A stretch of DNA of 55,953 nucleotides from Ruminococcus sp. (GCA_017416065.1 JAFQDM010000036.1:1-55953); one strand, 5' to 3'; counted from the first letter of the stretch, positions 42,713 to 51,919 are shown. Numbers and translations: made by a program. Notes: generated from the letters alone by a model not told the origin.

Positions 42713-43492
42713 ATGAACAGATCAAATAAGAATAATATATCCGAAGATAAGAACCACAGCGATGATTCCTTCATCAAAAATCCCTGCGATGAAGGCTCGG
42801 GCGTGGAAGAAGACAGCCCCATAAACGAGCATCATACAGAGCAGATAAACGAAACGGGCTCTGTCATCGTAAACAGGAACGGTGTAATTGTTCATTGTCT
42901 GACTATTGTGGGGCAGATAGAGGGGCACTATATTCTGCCATCTCAGAGCAAATCCACAAAGTACGAGCACGTTATACCGCAGCTTGTGGCAGTTGATGAG
43001 GACGAGAGGATCCATGGACTTATGATTCTGCTCAATACCTGCGGAGGAGACGTTGAGGCAGGCCTTGCAATTGCAGAGGTCATTTCAGGTATGAAGAAGC
43101 CTGTGGTCTCCATTGTACTCGGAGGAGGTCACTCCATAGGCATCCCGTTGGCTGTAGCCTCAAAGCACAGCTTTATTGCCAAAAGTGCCTCAATGACGGT
43201 CCATCCCGTGCGCACAACAGGGCTCACCGTAGGTGCTCCTCAGACCTTTGAGTATTTTCGCAGAATGCAGGATAGGATCACAACCTTTGTATCAGACAAT
43301 TCCAATATCTCCAAAGAAAGGTATAACCAGCTTGTTCTCAATACAGGCGAGCTTGTGCTGGATATCGGTACCATCCTTGAGGGAGAGGAAGCTGTCAAAG
43401 AAGGGCTTATTGATTCAGTAGGCAGTTTTTCTGATGCAATGAACTGTCTTTACAGTATGATAGAAGAAAATAAAGGGCAAGATAAGGGCTGA
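42713..43492 (+). CDS. tepA: ClpP-fold serine protease TepA
   Basis: 259 aa. Hydrophilic N-terminus (1-48), then a ClpP/crotonase-fold protease with oxyanion segment LNTCGGDVEAGLAI, catalytic S141 in GGGHSIGIP and H164 in TVHPVR. In Bacillus TepA (translocation-enhancing protein) lies just upstream of spoIIIE; the same neighbourhood is kept here with uppP inserted between. Confidence 0.9.
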   Translation: MNRSNKNNISEDKNHSDDSFIKNPCDEGSGVEEDSPINEHHTEQINETGSVIVNRNGVIVHCLTIVGQIEGHYILPSQSKSTKYEHVIPQLVAVDEDERIHGLMILLNTCGGDVEAGLAIAEVISGMKKPVVSIVLGGGHSIGIPLAVASKHSFIAKSASMTVHPVRTTGLTVGAPQTFEYFRRMQDRITTFVSDNSNISKERYNQLVLNTGELVLDIGTILEGEEAVKEGLIDSVGSFSDAMNCLYSMIEENKGQDKG

Positions 43493-43563
43493 GCCTTGTC
43501 TTTCCTTACATATAAATCAGCATACCATAATATTATTAACTGAACATAAACGGAGGTATATCA

Positions 43564-44487
43564 ATGACAGAGTACATATTTTCCTTTTTTCAGGGAATCC
43601 TGCAGGGACTCACAGAGTTTCTGCCTGTTTCCAGCAGCGGACATCTGAACATTTTTCAGCATTTCTTCGGAATAACAGAGGGCAACCTTTTCTTTAACGT
43701 AATGTTGCATCTGGGCACACTTATCTCAGTTTGCGCTTTTTATCGCAAGCTTATAGTCCGCCTTGTAAAGGCTGTTTTTGCTATGATAAAAGACATATTT
43801 ACAGGCAAATTCAGCTTCAAAAATATGGACGAAGACAGAAACCTTGTGGTTATGCTTATTATCGGACTTCTGCCCTTGTTCCTGCTTTTTGTGCCCATTG
43901 GAGGCGGTATGAAGGTAAAGGACCTGGCAGAGATGCTCTCAGGCGGTACCCGATACTTCATTGTTACGGGAATTTCTCTGTTGCTGACTTCTGTTCTTCT
44001 CACAGCAGGTATTGTAATGAATAAGCGCAGAGAATCACTTGTTGCACAAGGTAAGGTTAAGCCTAAGGAGCGCTACAATCCGCTTGATGCTGTGCTGGTT
44101 GGTATAACTCAGGTGGTAGCCGCTATCCTTCCCGGACTTTCACGCTCAGGGTCTACCCTTGCAACAGGCCAGAGCAGGGGAATAAACAAGCAGAAAGCAT
44201 TGGATTATACATTTATCCTTGCAATTCCCTCCATTCTTGCAGCGGCAGTGCTGGAGCTTTTCGATGCTATATCAGCCCCTGAGGGCCTCAGTGTGAATAT
44301 GGGTCCCGTGCTTCTTGGTATGGTAACGGCTGCAGTGGTAGGCTATCTCTCAATTGCGCTGTTCAAGTGGCTTCTGAAGACAGACAAAACTTACATATTC
44401 GTCATTTATACAGCTCTTGCAGGTATAGCTGTTACCGTTATTAGCATTATTGAGCTTACAACCGGCAACGTGGTAACTTTCGTATAA
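43564..44487 (+). CDS. uppP: Undecaprenyl-diphosphate phosphatase UppP (BacA)
   Basis: 307 aa polytopic membrane enzyme recycling the lipid carrier of wall synthesis; confers bacitracin tolerance. Active-site motifs GLTEFLPVSSSGHL (about 16-29) and LPGLSRSGSTLATG are intact. About 20-35 aa longer than usual in the middle (residues 73-100, FTGKFSFKNMDED). SD AACGGAGG. Confidence 0.95.
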   Translation: MTEYIFSFFQGILQGLTEFLPVSSSGHLNIFQHFFGITEGNLFFNVMLHLGTLISVCAFYRKLIVRLVKAVFAMIKDIFTGKFSFKNMDEDRNLVVMLIIGLLPLFLLFVPIGGGMKVKDLAEMLSGGTRYFIVTGISLLLTSVLLTAGIVMNKRRESLVAQGKVKPKERYNPLDAVLVGITQVVAAILPGLSRSGSTLATGQSRGINKQKALDYTFILAIPSILAAAVLELFDAISAPEGLSVNMGPVLLGMVTAAVVGYLSIALFKWLLKTDKTYIFVIYTALAGIAVTVISIIELTTGNVVTFV

Positions 44488-44527
44488 ATTACAGACCTAT
44501 ATCAGGAATATAAACGGAGGAAAAACC

Positions 44528-47167
44528 TTGGCACAAAAGAAAAATACAAAGAAGCGTACTTCCGCCTCCGGGAAGCGAAGTACATCAAAAAAATACAGTA
44601 ATTCAAAAACCAAAGGCAAACAGCCTCAAAAGGAACCGATGAATCCCCAGGTTAAGGCGATCCTCCTTTTGGCGGTTGCCGTTGTTCTGTTGATGCTTGC
44701 AATTTTCCCTGCTGAAGCATTTCTGGGCAAGCTCAGGGGCTTTTTCTACGGAGTGTTTGGCTTTGGATTTATTCTGATCCCTGTTCTTTTGGGGTATCTT
44801 GCAATTATGACAGCAAAGGAAAAGCAGGTTGCAAGGCTTTCTACCAAGATGGTGTTGTCTGTTCTTGTAATTCTGTTTGCATCATCTCTGTTCTTTATGT
44901 ATGGCTCAGGGGACTACAAGGCTGTAGGCTTCTTTGAAGCTATGAAGCTTTCATACATAGATTCCAGCGACCTTTCAAAGGGAATAGGCGGAGGAATCCT
45001 CAGTTGCTTTGCAGGGTATCCGCTTGTGAAGCTTTGCGGTGACAACGGATGGCCCAAGTTTCTTGCGATTCTTGTTATCATCGTGTGTGTGATGCTTCTA
45101 ACGGGAATCACTCTCGTAGACCTGGCAAACGTAGCCAAACGCAGATTAAACGCTCTCAGACACAGAAGAGAGCCTGTATACGACGAGGAAGAATATGAGG
45201 ATAACGGCTACATAGAAGAGATTCCAAAACCCGAAAAGCAAAAACGCAGAAGAAATACAGGCAGGATAGATATACCCCTTACAGATGCAGACAGCAAAAA
45301 GCAAGGAGCAGACGATGTATCTGATGATTCGGAGGAGTCTGCGGTTTATTCGCCTGCTGATGAGCTTATCAATTCCGTGCTGATAGCTCAGGATGGAAAC
45401 AACTCAGAGATGAACAGGGCTTCGGCCGTTGCACAGCAGATAACAAAGGCAAAGGGCATTGAGCACTTAACAAAGGGTGCAAAGCAGCCTGATCCCGAAA
45501 CCGTTTCTGTTGATCCTATGGCTCCTCCTGCTAAGGAGGATGATGAAACGCCGGTGGATATTAAGGCTGAGACCCTTGCAGTTGCTTCAGAAGTAAAGAA
45601 TGCCGAGGAGGGAAGGGAAGAGTCTGCAAAGTACTCTTATCCTCCCATTCAGCTTCTTAAGCTTTCTCTTGACGGCAACGACACTCAGGCTATGCGAGAG
45701 CTTGAGGGCAACGCGGAGAAGCTCATAGAAACCCTGGAGAGCTTTGGTGTTAAGGCTTCTATCTGCGATATTTGCCGCGGTCCTTCAGTTACCCGCTATG
45801 AGCTTAAGCCTGCACCCGGTGTCAAGATCAACAAGATTACAAATCTTGCAGACGATATCGCACTCAGCCTTGCGGCAGACGGTGTTCGTATTGAGGCTCC
45901 CATCCCGGGCAAGGCCGCCGTGGGTATAGAGATACCAAACAAATTCGTGAGTATGGTCACTATGCGTGAGCTTATTGATTCTCCACAGTTTCGCAATGCA
46001 CAGAGCAAGCTAACCTGTGTGCTGGGCAAGGACATCTCAGGAGAGATAGTCACTACCGACCTTGCCAAGATGCCCCACCTGCTCATTGCAGGTACCACAG
46101 GTTCAGGTAAATCCGTTTGTGTTAACTCTCTGCTTATGAGCATACTCTTCAAGGCTACTCCCGACGAGGTCAAGCTTTTGCTTGTAGATCCCAAGATGGT
46201 TGAGTTCTCTAAGTATAAGGGGCTTCCGCATCTGCTGATTCCCGTTGTTTCAGATGCCAAAAAGGCGGCAGGTGCTCTTAACTGGGCAGTAACGGAAATG
46301 ATGCAGAGATACAAGCTTTTCTCTGAGTATGATTGTAAGGATATCATCTCCTTTAACAGCCTGGTGGAGTCTAATCTGCAGTATATCGAGGATAATAAAG
46401 CAGACGACCCGGAGGCTTGTATGGAGGTTAACGGACTTCCCGTTCCCAAGGAGAAGCTGCCACGCTTTGTTATTGCAATTGACGAGCTTGCAGACCTGAT
46501 GATGGTAGCTGCAAAGGAAGTTGAGGACGCGATCTGCCGTCTTGCTCAGATGGCACGTGCCGCAGGTATGCATCTGGTGCTTGCCACTCAGCGACCCACC
46601 GTAAACGTTATCACAGGACTTATCAAGGGTAATATCCCCTCAAAGATCGCTCTCAAGGTAAGCACAAATACAGACTCAAGAATTATTCTTGACTGCGGCG
46701 GAGCAGAAACTCTCATAGGCAGGGGAGATATGCTCTTCTCACCTGTAGGCTCCTCCAAGCCTATCCGAGTTCAGGGCTGCTATGCATCTGACGAGGAGAT
46801 CGAGGGCGTTACCGCTTATATCAAGAAGAGCCACCGTGCCCAGTATAACGAAGAGATAGAGGAGAAGATACGTCGCATTGCCGCAGAGGAAATGGAGAAG
46901 AACTCCAAGGGCTCAGAAGACGGAGACGACATAGAGATAGACGATAAAATGGAAGAAGCCATCAAATTCGTCATAGAAGCCGGACAAGCCTCCACCTCTA
47001 TGCTTCAGCGCAGACTCAGAGTAGGCTATGCCCGTGCAGGCAGAATGATCGACGATATGGAGAAGATGGGCATCGTAGGTCCCTACCAGGGAGCAAAGCC
47101 CAGAGAGGTACTCCTCACGTATCAGGATTGGCTGGAGCGAAACAACATCTCCGGTGATGAAACATAA
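44528..47167 (+). CDS. ftsK: DNA translocase FtsK/SpoIIIE
   Basis: 879 aa from a TTG start preceded by CGGAGG. Basic N-terminus, four to five membrane helices (about 42-215), charged linker (to about 360), then the RecA-like motor with Walker A GTTGSGKS near residue 525, LLLVDPKMVEFS and IDELADLMM, and a C-terminal gamma winged-helix (about 815-879, AIKFVIEAGQASTSMLQRR) that reads KOPS/SRS polarity sites. Pumps DNA through the division or sporulation septum. Beside tepA as in Bacillus, which supports a SpoIIIE role. Confidence 0.95.
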   Translation: MAQKKNTKKRTSASGKRSTSKKYSNSKTKGKQPQKEPMNPQVKAILLLAVAVVLLMLAIFPAEAFLGKLRGFFYGVFGFGFILIPVLLGYLAIMTAKEKQVARLSTKMVLSVLVILFASSLFFMYGSGDYKAVGFFEAMKLSYIDSSDLSKGIGGGILSCFAGYPLVKLCGDNGWPKFLAILVIIVCVMLLTGITLVDLANVAKRRLNALRHRREPVYDEEEYEDNGYIEEIPKPEKQKRRRNTGRIDIPLTDADSKKQGADDVSDDSEESAVYSPADELINSVLIAQDGNNSEMNRASAVAQQITKAKGIEHLTKGAKQPDPETVSVDPMAPPAKEDDETPVDIKAETLAVASEVKNAEEGREESAKYSYPPIQLLKLSLDGNDTQAMRELEGNAEKLIETLESFGVKASICDICRGPSVTRYELKPAPGVKINKITNLADDIALSLAADGVRIEAPIPGKAAVGIEIPNKFVSMVTMRELIDSPQFRNAQSKLTCVLGKDISGEIVTTDLAKMPHLLIAGTTGSGKSVCVNSLLMSILFKATPDEVKLLLVDPKMVEFSKYKGLPHLLIPVVSDAKKAAGALNWAVTEMMQRYKLFSEYDCKDIISFNSLVESNLQYIEDNKADDPEACMEVNGLPVPKEKLPRFVIAIDELADLMMVAAKEVEDAICRLAQMARAAGMHLVLATQRPTVNVITGLIKGNIPSKIALKVSTNTDSRIILDCGGAETLIGRGDMLFSPVGSSKPIRVQGCYASDEEIEGVTAYIKKSHRAQYNEEIEEKIRRIAAEEMEKNSKGSEDGDDIEIDDKMEEAIKFVIEAGQASTSMLQRRLRVGYARAGRMIDDMEKMGIVGPYQGAKPREVLLTYQDWLERNNISGDET

Positions 47168-47170
47168 AAC

Positions 47171-47199
47171 TTGACGGATAAGCAAAAAAACCTTATACT
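47171..47199 (+). promoter_or_regulatory. Promoter of tyrS
   Basis: TTGACG (47171-47176), 17-bp spacer, TATACT (47194-47199). Leader is only about 40 bases, so no T-box riboswitch fits. Confidence 0.75.
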
Positions 47200-47246
47200 T
47201 ATCCCTGTAAATATTATTTTACTTTTCAGATAAAGGAATGATACCA

Positions 47247-48515
47247 ATGAACGTATTTGACGAACTTAAAGCCCGTGGCATTATTGCCCAGTGCACAAAC
47301 GAGGAAGAAATCAGAAAACAGCTGGAGGCAGGTCCTGTCCGCTTCTACGTAGGCTTTGACCCCACAGCTGATTCTCTGCACATCGGCCATTTTATTCCGA
47401 TCATCCTTATGTCCCATCTGCAGAAGGCAGGCCATGTTCCCATCGCTCTCTTTGGCGGCGGAACAGGCGTTATCGGCGACCCTTCAGGCAAGAGCGATAT
47501 GCGCAAGATGCTCACTATGGATGACATCAAGCACAACGTTGAGTGCTTTAAAAAGCAGATGTCCCGCCTTATTGACTTCTCTGACAACAAGGCAATTGCC
47601 GTAAACAACGCAGATTGGCTTTTAGACCTTAATTACATTGATTTTATCAAAAAGGTTGGAGTGCACTTTACCATCTCCAAGATGCTCGCGGCTGAGTGCT
47701 ACAAGCAGAGAATGGAGAGGGGACTTACCTTCTTTGAGCTCAACTATATGCTCATGCAGAGCTACGATTTCTACGTGCTCAATCAGGAGTACGGCTGTAT
47801 GATGGAACTGGGCGGAGACGACCAGTGGAGCAATATGATAGGCGGCGTTGAGCTTATCCGCCGTATTGCCGCTAAGGAGGCAGAGGAAACAGGCAAGCCT
47901 GTTCCCGAGTCAACAAAGGTCAACGCATTTACCTGCTCACTCCTGCTTACCTCTGAGGGTAAGAAGATGGGCAAGACCGAGAAGGGTGCCCTTTGGCTTG
48001 ACCCTGAGAAAACATCCCCCTACGATTTCTACCAGTATTGGAGAAACGTTGACGATGCTGACGTTATCAAGTGTATGAAGATGCTCACCTTCCTGCCTCT
48101 TGATTATATTGACGAGCTTGCAAAGGCAGAGGGCTCTGAGATCAACAAGGTCAAGGAGATACTTGCTTTTGAGGTTACAAAGCTTATTCACGGCGAAGAA
48201 GAGGCAACAAAGGCACAGGCTACAGCCAGAGCACTCTTTACCACAGGCGGAGATATTGAGAATATGCCTTCAACCGAGCTTTCTGCAGAGGATTTCACAG
48301 ACGGCAGAATCTCTGTTCAGGATGTTCTTGTTAAGTGCAAGCTTTGTCCTTCAAAGGGCGAGGCAAAGCGCCTTATCCAGCAGGGTGGAGTTCTTGTTGA
48401 TGATGTAAAGGTTGCAGATATGTTCGCATCCCTTACAGAGGAGGATTTCTCCAAGGGTTACGTGGTGATCAAAAAGGGCAAAAAAGTCTTTCATAAGGCT
48501 GTTTTTAACAAATAA
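47247..48515 (+). CDS. tyrS: Tyrosyl-tRNA synthetase
   Basis: 422 aa. Class I synthetase: HIGH box LHIGHF, tyrosine pocket [12 protein letters not shown] and [17 protein letters not shown], signature KKMGKTEKG in place of KMSKS, and C-terminal S4 domain (about 355-420, [18 protein letters not shown]). ATG at 47247 preferred over 47238, which touches the SD AAAGGA. mscL follows 19 bases later on the same transcript. Confidence 0.97.
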   Translation: MNVFDELKARGIIAQCTNEEEIRKQLEAGPVRFYVGFDPTADSLHIGHFIPIILMSHLQKAGHVPIALFGGGTGVIGDPSGKSDMRKMLTMDDIKHNVECFKKQMSRLIDFSDNKAIAVNNADWLLDLNYIDFIKKVGVHFTISKMLAAECYKQRMERGLTFFELNYMLMQSYDFYVLNQEYGCMMELGGDDQWSNMIGGVELIRRIAAKEAEETGKPVPESTKVNAFTCSLLLTSEGKKMGKTEKGALWLDPEKTSPYDFYQYWRNVDDADVIKCMKMLTFLPLDYIDELAKAEGSEINKVKEILAFEVTKLIHGEEEATKAQATARALFTTGGDIENMPSTELSAEDFTDGRISVQDVLVKCKLCPSKGEAKRLIQQGGVLVDDVKVADMFASLTEEDFSKGYVVIKKGKKVFHKAVFNK

Positions 48516-48534
48516 ATAGGAGGTTCATTTAATT

Positions 48535-49002
48535 ATGAAAAAGTTTTTTTCTGAGTTTAAGGAATTCATTTCACGCGGAAGCGTAATGGATCTTGCAGTC
48601 GGTGTTGTTATCGGTGCCGCTTTCCAGGGTATCATCAAGTCCCTTGTTGATGATGTAATTATGCCTCTCATCTCACTCATCACAGGCGGTATGGATTTTT
48701 CAAATTGGTACGTTGTTCTGGGTACCATCCCCGAGGGTGTAGAGAACAACCTGACAGCGCTCAAAGAGGCAGGAGTAGCAACCTTCTGCTACGGTAACTT
48801 TATTTCCGCAATCATCTATTTCCTGATTCTTGCATTTGTAGTGTTCCTGCTTGTAAAGGTTGTTGCCAAGGTTAAGGATTTCGTTCCCAAGAAGGAAGAG
48901 GAGGCTGCAGAACCCACAACCAAAAAGTGCCCCTTCTGCTGCACAGAGATCGACATTAAGGCAACCCGTTGCCCCCACTGCACATCCGAGCTTGCAGAGT
49001 AA
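48535..49002 (+). CDS. mscL: Large-conductance mechanosensitive channel MscL with C-terminal zinc ribbon
   Basis: 155 aa. Pore helix SRGSVMDLAVGVVIGAAFQG, periplasmic loop, second helix (ISAIIYFLILAFVVFLLVKVV). After a Lys/Glu linker, residues 131-151 form a zinc ribbon: CPFCCTEIDIKATRCPHC. Protects against osmotic downshock by opening a wide pore. The ribbon replaces the usual C-terminal helix bundle. SD TAGGAGG. Confidence 0.95.
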   Translation: MKKFFSEFKEFISRGSVMDLAVGVVIGAAFQGIIKSLVDDVIMPLISLITGGMDFSNWYVVLGTIPEGVENNLTALKEAGVATFCYGNFISAIIYFLILAFVVFLLVKVVAKVKDFVPKKEEEAAEPTTKKCPFCCTEIDIKATRCPHCTSELAE

Positions 49003-49028
49003 TTCTTATTATACATAAAAAAATAAAA

Positions 49029-49063
49029 GGGGCTGTCTCACTTAATGTTAGTGAGACAGCCCC
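49029..49063. terminator. Bidirectional terminator between mscL and the wall hydrolase gene
   Basis: 13-bp perfect stem GGGGCTGTCTCAC / GTGAGACAGCCCC with 9-nt loop, A-rich on the left, T-rich stretch (ATATCTTTT) on the right. Confidence 0.85.
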
Positions 49064-49070
49064 ATATCTT

Positions 49071-50582
49071 TTACCAATTTCTGTTGGCTCTTGCTTTGAT
49101 TCTTTCGTAGCGAGCCTTTTTCTTTTTCTTTTCTGTAGAGAATACGATCCAGAATGCACCACTCATAAATACCACCATAATAATAAGCCAGATTATGAAT
49201 GAGCCGTTACCGTTTTTAGAGCTTGTCTCTTTAACGTCAAGGTCAACACCTTCAAGAGCTTTTGAAGCAAGCTGTGCGGATTTGAGCACGATGTCAGAGG
49301 ATTCTGTAGGCATTATAGTCGCGGGAGCGTTTGTTGTGCCTGTTGCGCTTTCTGTTGCACCTTCCGTTGCCGCCTCAGTTGCGTTGGGGTTGTAAACAAC
49401 AGTTCTGCCCTCGTCATCTCTGTTGGGGTTTTCAAGTGCTCTGGTGCTGAAAAGAACTGTGTAAGTCTCTTCGTCAACTATACCTGTAGCAACAAGTCCG
49501 TTCTCTGTCTGGAAGCTTGCAACTGCATTTTCTGTCATATCGCCATAATAGCCTGTTGCATCATCATTAAAATATCCTAAGTCAGCAAGCTCTGTCTGAA
49601 TTCCGTAAACATCGTCGTGATAGTCGCCGTTTGAGTAGGAGAGGGGAGATGCGTCATTGATCGTTTCTTCGTTTTCTTCTGCAGGCTCTGTTGCAGATTC
49701 ATCATCGGGAGTCCCAAGCTCCGCAATGCTTCCTACGGGTGCAGAATCAGAATTGAGGAGCTCAATTTCGTCATCGCCTGCGATTCCGTCGGGATAAAGT
49801 CCTGCGGCCTTCTGGAATCTTTTGTAGGCTGCTTCTGTCTGCTCGCCGTAATAGCCGGTAATGTCTCCGCCGTAGAAGCCGAGCTCTGTAAGCCTATACT
49901 GGAGTTCAGTTACTTTATCTCCGTAGGAGCCAACCTTAAGGTACTGGCTTTCTGTGCTTGATGTGTCTGCGTCAACGTCTGCAATAGCACTTGTGTCTCC
50001 GGGGGTAGAGGAGCTTATGCCGCTTGCGTCAAGGTAGTAGGAGATGCCGTCAACCGTGATGTAGGTATCTGTCAGGTATTCTCCGTTTTCGTAGTAATAA
50101 TAGTTGCCGTTGAAGTATTCCCAGCCTTCTGTGGGGTAGGAAACACCTGCAACCTTGAACCAGTTTGTCCAGCCCTTTGAGTATGCGGACTGGTAACAAA
50201 CACCGTAGCCCTCAGATCTTGCGTCAACTGCCATACCTGCGCCAACGTAAACTCCAACGTGACCGGGCTCGTAAAGGCCAAGACCGTGAATGTTGGGGAT
50301 TCCGCTTGCGGTAGAGCCTGTCTCATAAGAGGAGCCCATCATATCACTTCTGCTGCCTGAGCCTGAGTACATATAGATGAGTCCCGAGCAGTCAACTGCT
50401 CCGACGCTTGCTCCGCCGTAAACGTAGCTCCATCCGCTGTAATAGGCGTTCAGAGCGTGCTCGGCAAGGCCTGTGCCCGTGCCTGCGGCAGATGTAGACG
50501 TCAAAGCGCCGCCTACGATTGTGACTGTTACCATTATAATAAGTATAAGTAATAAAGAAATAACTTTTCTTAAACGATTCAT
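49071..50582 (-). CDS. NlpC/P60 peptidoglycan hydrolase with two PG-binding domains and a C-terminal membrane anchor
   Basis: 503 aa. Signal peptide or anchor (1-32), NlpC/P60 domain (about 36-145) with catalytic C65 (VDCSGL) and H108 (GHVGVY); choline-binding-like aromatic repeats (about 152-190, YFNGNYYYYENGEYL); two PG_binding_1 domains (217-275, 317-378; each with LTELGFYGG or LADLGYFND pattern); a Thr/Ala/Glu-rich linker (400-428), a membrane helix (461-482) and a basic tail. Cleaves peptide stems in peptidoglycan. Start is the ATG after GGAGG at 50582. Confidence 0.9.
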   Translation of the reverse strand: MNRLRKVISLLLILIIMVTVTIVGGALTSTSAAGTGTGLAEHALNAYYSGWSYVYGGASVGAVDCSGLIYMYSGSGSRSDMMGSSYETGSTASGIPNIHGLGLYEPGHVGVYVGAGMAVDARSEGYGVCYQSAYSKGWTNWFKVAGVSYPTEGWEYFNGNYYYYENGEYLTDTYITVDGISYYLDASGISSSTPGDTSAIADVDADTSSTESQYLKVGSYGDKVTELQYRLTELGFYGGDITGYYGEQTEAAYKRFQKAAGLYPDGIAGDDEIELLNSDSAPVGSIAELGTPDDESATEPAEENEETINDASPLSYSNGDYHDDVYGIQTELADLGYFNDDATGYYGDMTENAVASFQTENGLVATGIVDEETYTVLFSTRALENPNRDDEGRTVVYNPNATEAATEGATESATGTTNAPATIMPTESSDIVLKSAQLASKALEGVDLDVKETSSKNGNGSFIIWLIIMVVFMSGAFWIVFSTEKKKKKARYERIKARANRNW

Positions 50583-50684
50583 AGTATGAAATAACCTCCG
50601 AAAATAGGGGGAGCCCCCCAAAAAAACACCATAGTAGGCATTGTAAATTACAATTTTATTATCAATAATTACAACTTTGTAAAC

Positions 50685-50713
50685 ATTATAGCACAGTAGT
50701 GGAGTGATTGCAA
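50685..50713 (-). promoter_or_regulatory. Sigma-A promoter of the NlpC/P60 gene
   Basis: On the minus strand: TTGCAA (50713-50708), 17-bp spacer, TATAAT (50690-50685). Confidence 0.75.
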
Positions 50714-50867
50714 CCCTTTTTGCAGGAATAAATGTTAAAAAACAATAAATATTGTGATAACAACTGTATTTTATACAACATATACAAAATGTTGTAGTGT
50801 GTAAAAGTGTAACTTTTTGTAACCTTCGGAAGTGTTCCTTAATATTATCCTCATGAACGCAGGCTAA

Positions 50868-50901
50868 ACAAAAGCATCTGCAGAATCGGCAGATGCTTTT
50901 G
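50868..50901 (-). terminator. Intrinsic terminator of the HTH/membrane-protein pair
   Basis: AAAGCATCTGC / GCAGATGCTTT perfect 11-bp stem; on the minus strand followed by TTTTGTTT. Confidence 0.85.
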
Positions 50902-50919
50902 GCAGGTGATTTGGTTTGA

Positions 50920-51336
50920 TCAATACTTTTTTCTGATAATAAGGTAGCATACCCAATATATCAGGAGCATGGCACAAACAGAAAAAGATATATACGTTCC
51001 TATCTCAGTTTTATTAAACAGTTGTAATACAATAACGGCTGCGCAGGACATAAGCACATAGATATAAAACGCTATGCTTTTTGCTTTGTTGGCAATCATT
51101 AGATTCCTTTCGTCCGTTTCCGCAATCTCCTGACTTTTCAGCTTATCTTTATTTCTTGTAATAATGAAGTAATTCCTTATGCGTACAAGGTTGATTACTG
51201 CCAGCCCGAGCCCAAAAGGGGAGAAGAAGCCGCTTTTATCTGCAAAAAGATTAGATGTAATAATAATTCCAATGCCTGTAATCAAAAGAACAAAGGAAAA
51301 TATCAGACGTGCTTTTAGTTTTTTTCGGTATTCCAT
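50920..51336 (-). CDS. Four-helix membrane protein paired with an HTH regulator
   Basis: 138 aa, four predicted membrane helices (about 10-28, 32-50, 83-102, 110-132) with a charged middle segment containing AETDERNLMIANKAKS, a pattern shared by small DUF2178-type membrane proteins that accompany short XRE regulators in Firmicutes. ATG follows GAGGAGG located in the last codons of the HTH gene, so the two are co-translated. Function unknown. Confidence 0.75.
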   Translation of the reverse strand: MEYRKKLKARLIFSFVLLITGIGIIITSNLFADKSGFFSPFGLGLAVINLVRIRNYFIITRNKDKLKSQEIAETDERNLMIANKAKSIAFYIYVLMSCAAVIVLQLFNKTEIGTYISFSVCAMLLIYWVCYLIIRKKY

Positions 51337-51337
51337 A

Positions 51338-51535
51338 TTAATCCTCCTCAAAAATAAATATTTCTTCAATGGTCAGGGCAAAATGCTTTGCAATGTTATG
51401 AGCAAGCTGCAGTGAGGCGTTGTATCTCCCGTTTTCCAGAGAAATGATGGTCTGCCTGGTAACTCCCACCGCATTTGCCAGGGTATCCTGAGTGATGCCT
51501 CGCTCTTTTCGTAATTCTTTAATCCTGTTTTTCAA
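51338..51535 (-). CDS. Short XRE-family transcriptional regulator
   Basis: 65 aa consisting of one helix-turn-helix domain: KNRIKELRKERGITQDTLAN then VTRQTIISLENGRYN. This compact type usually regulates its own operon with a small membrane protein. TTG start with TAGGAGG nine bases upstream; an ATG further upstream in frame has no SD. Confidence 0.9.
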   Translation of the reverse strand: MKNRIKELRKERGITQDTLANAVGVTRQTIISLENGRYNASLQLAHNIAKHFALTIEEIFIFEED

Positions 51536-51554
51536 ACAAACACCTCCTAAGAAA

Positions 51555-51570
51555 GTAAAGTGCACTTTAC
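51555..51570. promoter_or_regulatory. Palindromic operator at the HTH gene start of transcription
   Basis: GTAAAGTGCACTTTAC is a perfect 16-bp palindrome lying over the expected start point of the minus-strand promoter (about 51570). A half copy CTTTAC is at 51611-51616, upstream of the -35. Confidence 0.65.
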
Positions 51571-51576
51571 AATATT

Positions 51577-51605
51577 ATAATATACTATTATTTTAAGAAT
51601 GTCAA
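51577..51605 (-). promoter_or_regulatory. Sigma-A promoter of the HTH/membrane-protein operon
   Basis: On the minus strand: TTGACA (51605-51600), 17-bp spacer, TATTAT (51582-51577). Confidence 0.8.
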
Positions 51606-51660
51606 GCGAACTTTACATAGAATATAACGACAAATTAAGAAAATAGTGAAAAGCGCAAAG

Positions 51661-51704
51661 AAAAAAGAAACGACAATCTTCGTATCGAAAATTGCCGTTT
51701 CTTT
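51661..51704 (-). terminator. Intrinsic terminator of the tRNA-Ser transcript
   Basis: An 18-bp stem with G-U pairs (AAGAAACGGCAATTTTCG with CGAAGATTGTCGTTTCTT on the minus strand), 3-nt loop, followed by TTTT. Confidence 0.85.
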
Positions 51705-51794
51705 TGGCGGAGGACAAGAGATTCGAACTCTCGCGCCGGTTACCCGACCTACTCCCTTAGCAGGGGAGCCTCTTCACCACTTGAGTAATCCTCC
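51705..51794 (-). tRNA. tRNA-Ser (anticodon GCU)
   Basis: 90 nt with encoded CCA. Acceptor GGAGGAT/GTCCTCC, long variable arm typical of serine tRNA (AGGTCGGGTAACCGGCG), anticodon loop CTGCTAA, T-loop GTTCGAATC. Reads AGC/AGU. Confidence 0.95.
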
Positions 51795-51830
51795 GTATAT
51801 TGGTGAACTTAAAAAAGTGAATATTTAGTT

Positions 51831-51919
51831 TGGCGGAGAGGAAGGGATTCGAACCCTTGGTACCTTTCGGTATCACTAGTTTTCAAGACTAGCTCCTTAA
51901 ACCGCTCGGACACCTCTCC
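51831..51919 (-). tRNA. tRNA-Ser (anticodon UGA)
   Basis: 89 nt with encoded CCA. Acceptor GGAGAGG/CCTCTCC, anticodon loop CTTGAAA between CTAGT and ACTAG, long variable arm GATACCGAAAGGTACC, T-loop GTTCGAATC. Reads UCA family codons. Upstream partner of the GCU tRNA; probably one precursor. Confidence 0.96.

Larger units (their letters stand above)
50583..50919. other. AT-rich intergenic region with leader hairpin, promoter and inverted repeat
   Basis: No gene seen. Contains the long leader (about 95 bases) of the NlpC/P60 gene with a GGGGG/CCCCC hairpin just before its SD, its promoter, and a 7-bp inverted repeat ACAACAT/ATGTTGT (50775-50781, 50789-50795) that could be an operator. Confidence 0.55.

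Noticed and set aside
47168-47246. T-box riboswitch expected upstream of tyrS
   Set aside because: Only about 40 bases of leader after the promoter and no T-box sequence or specifier loop.
50583-50700. c-di-AMP riboswitch in the leader of the NlpC/P60 gene
   Set aside because: The leader is only about 95 bases and lacks the conserved segments of that class; only a short GC hairpin is seen.
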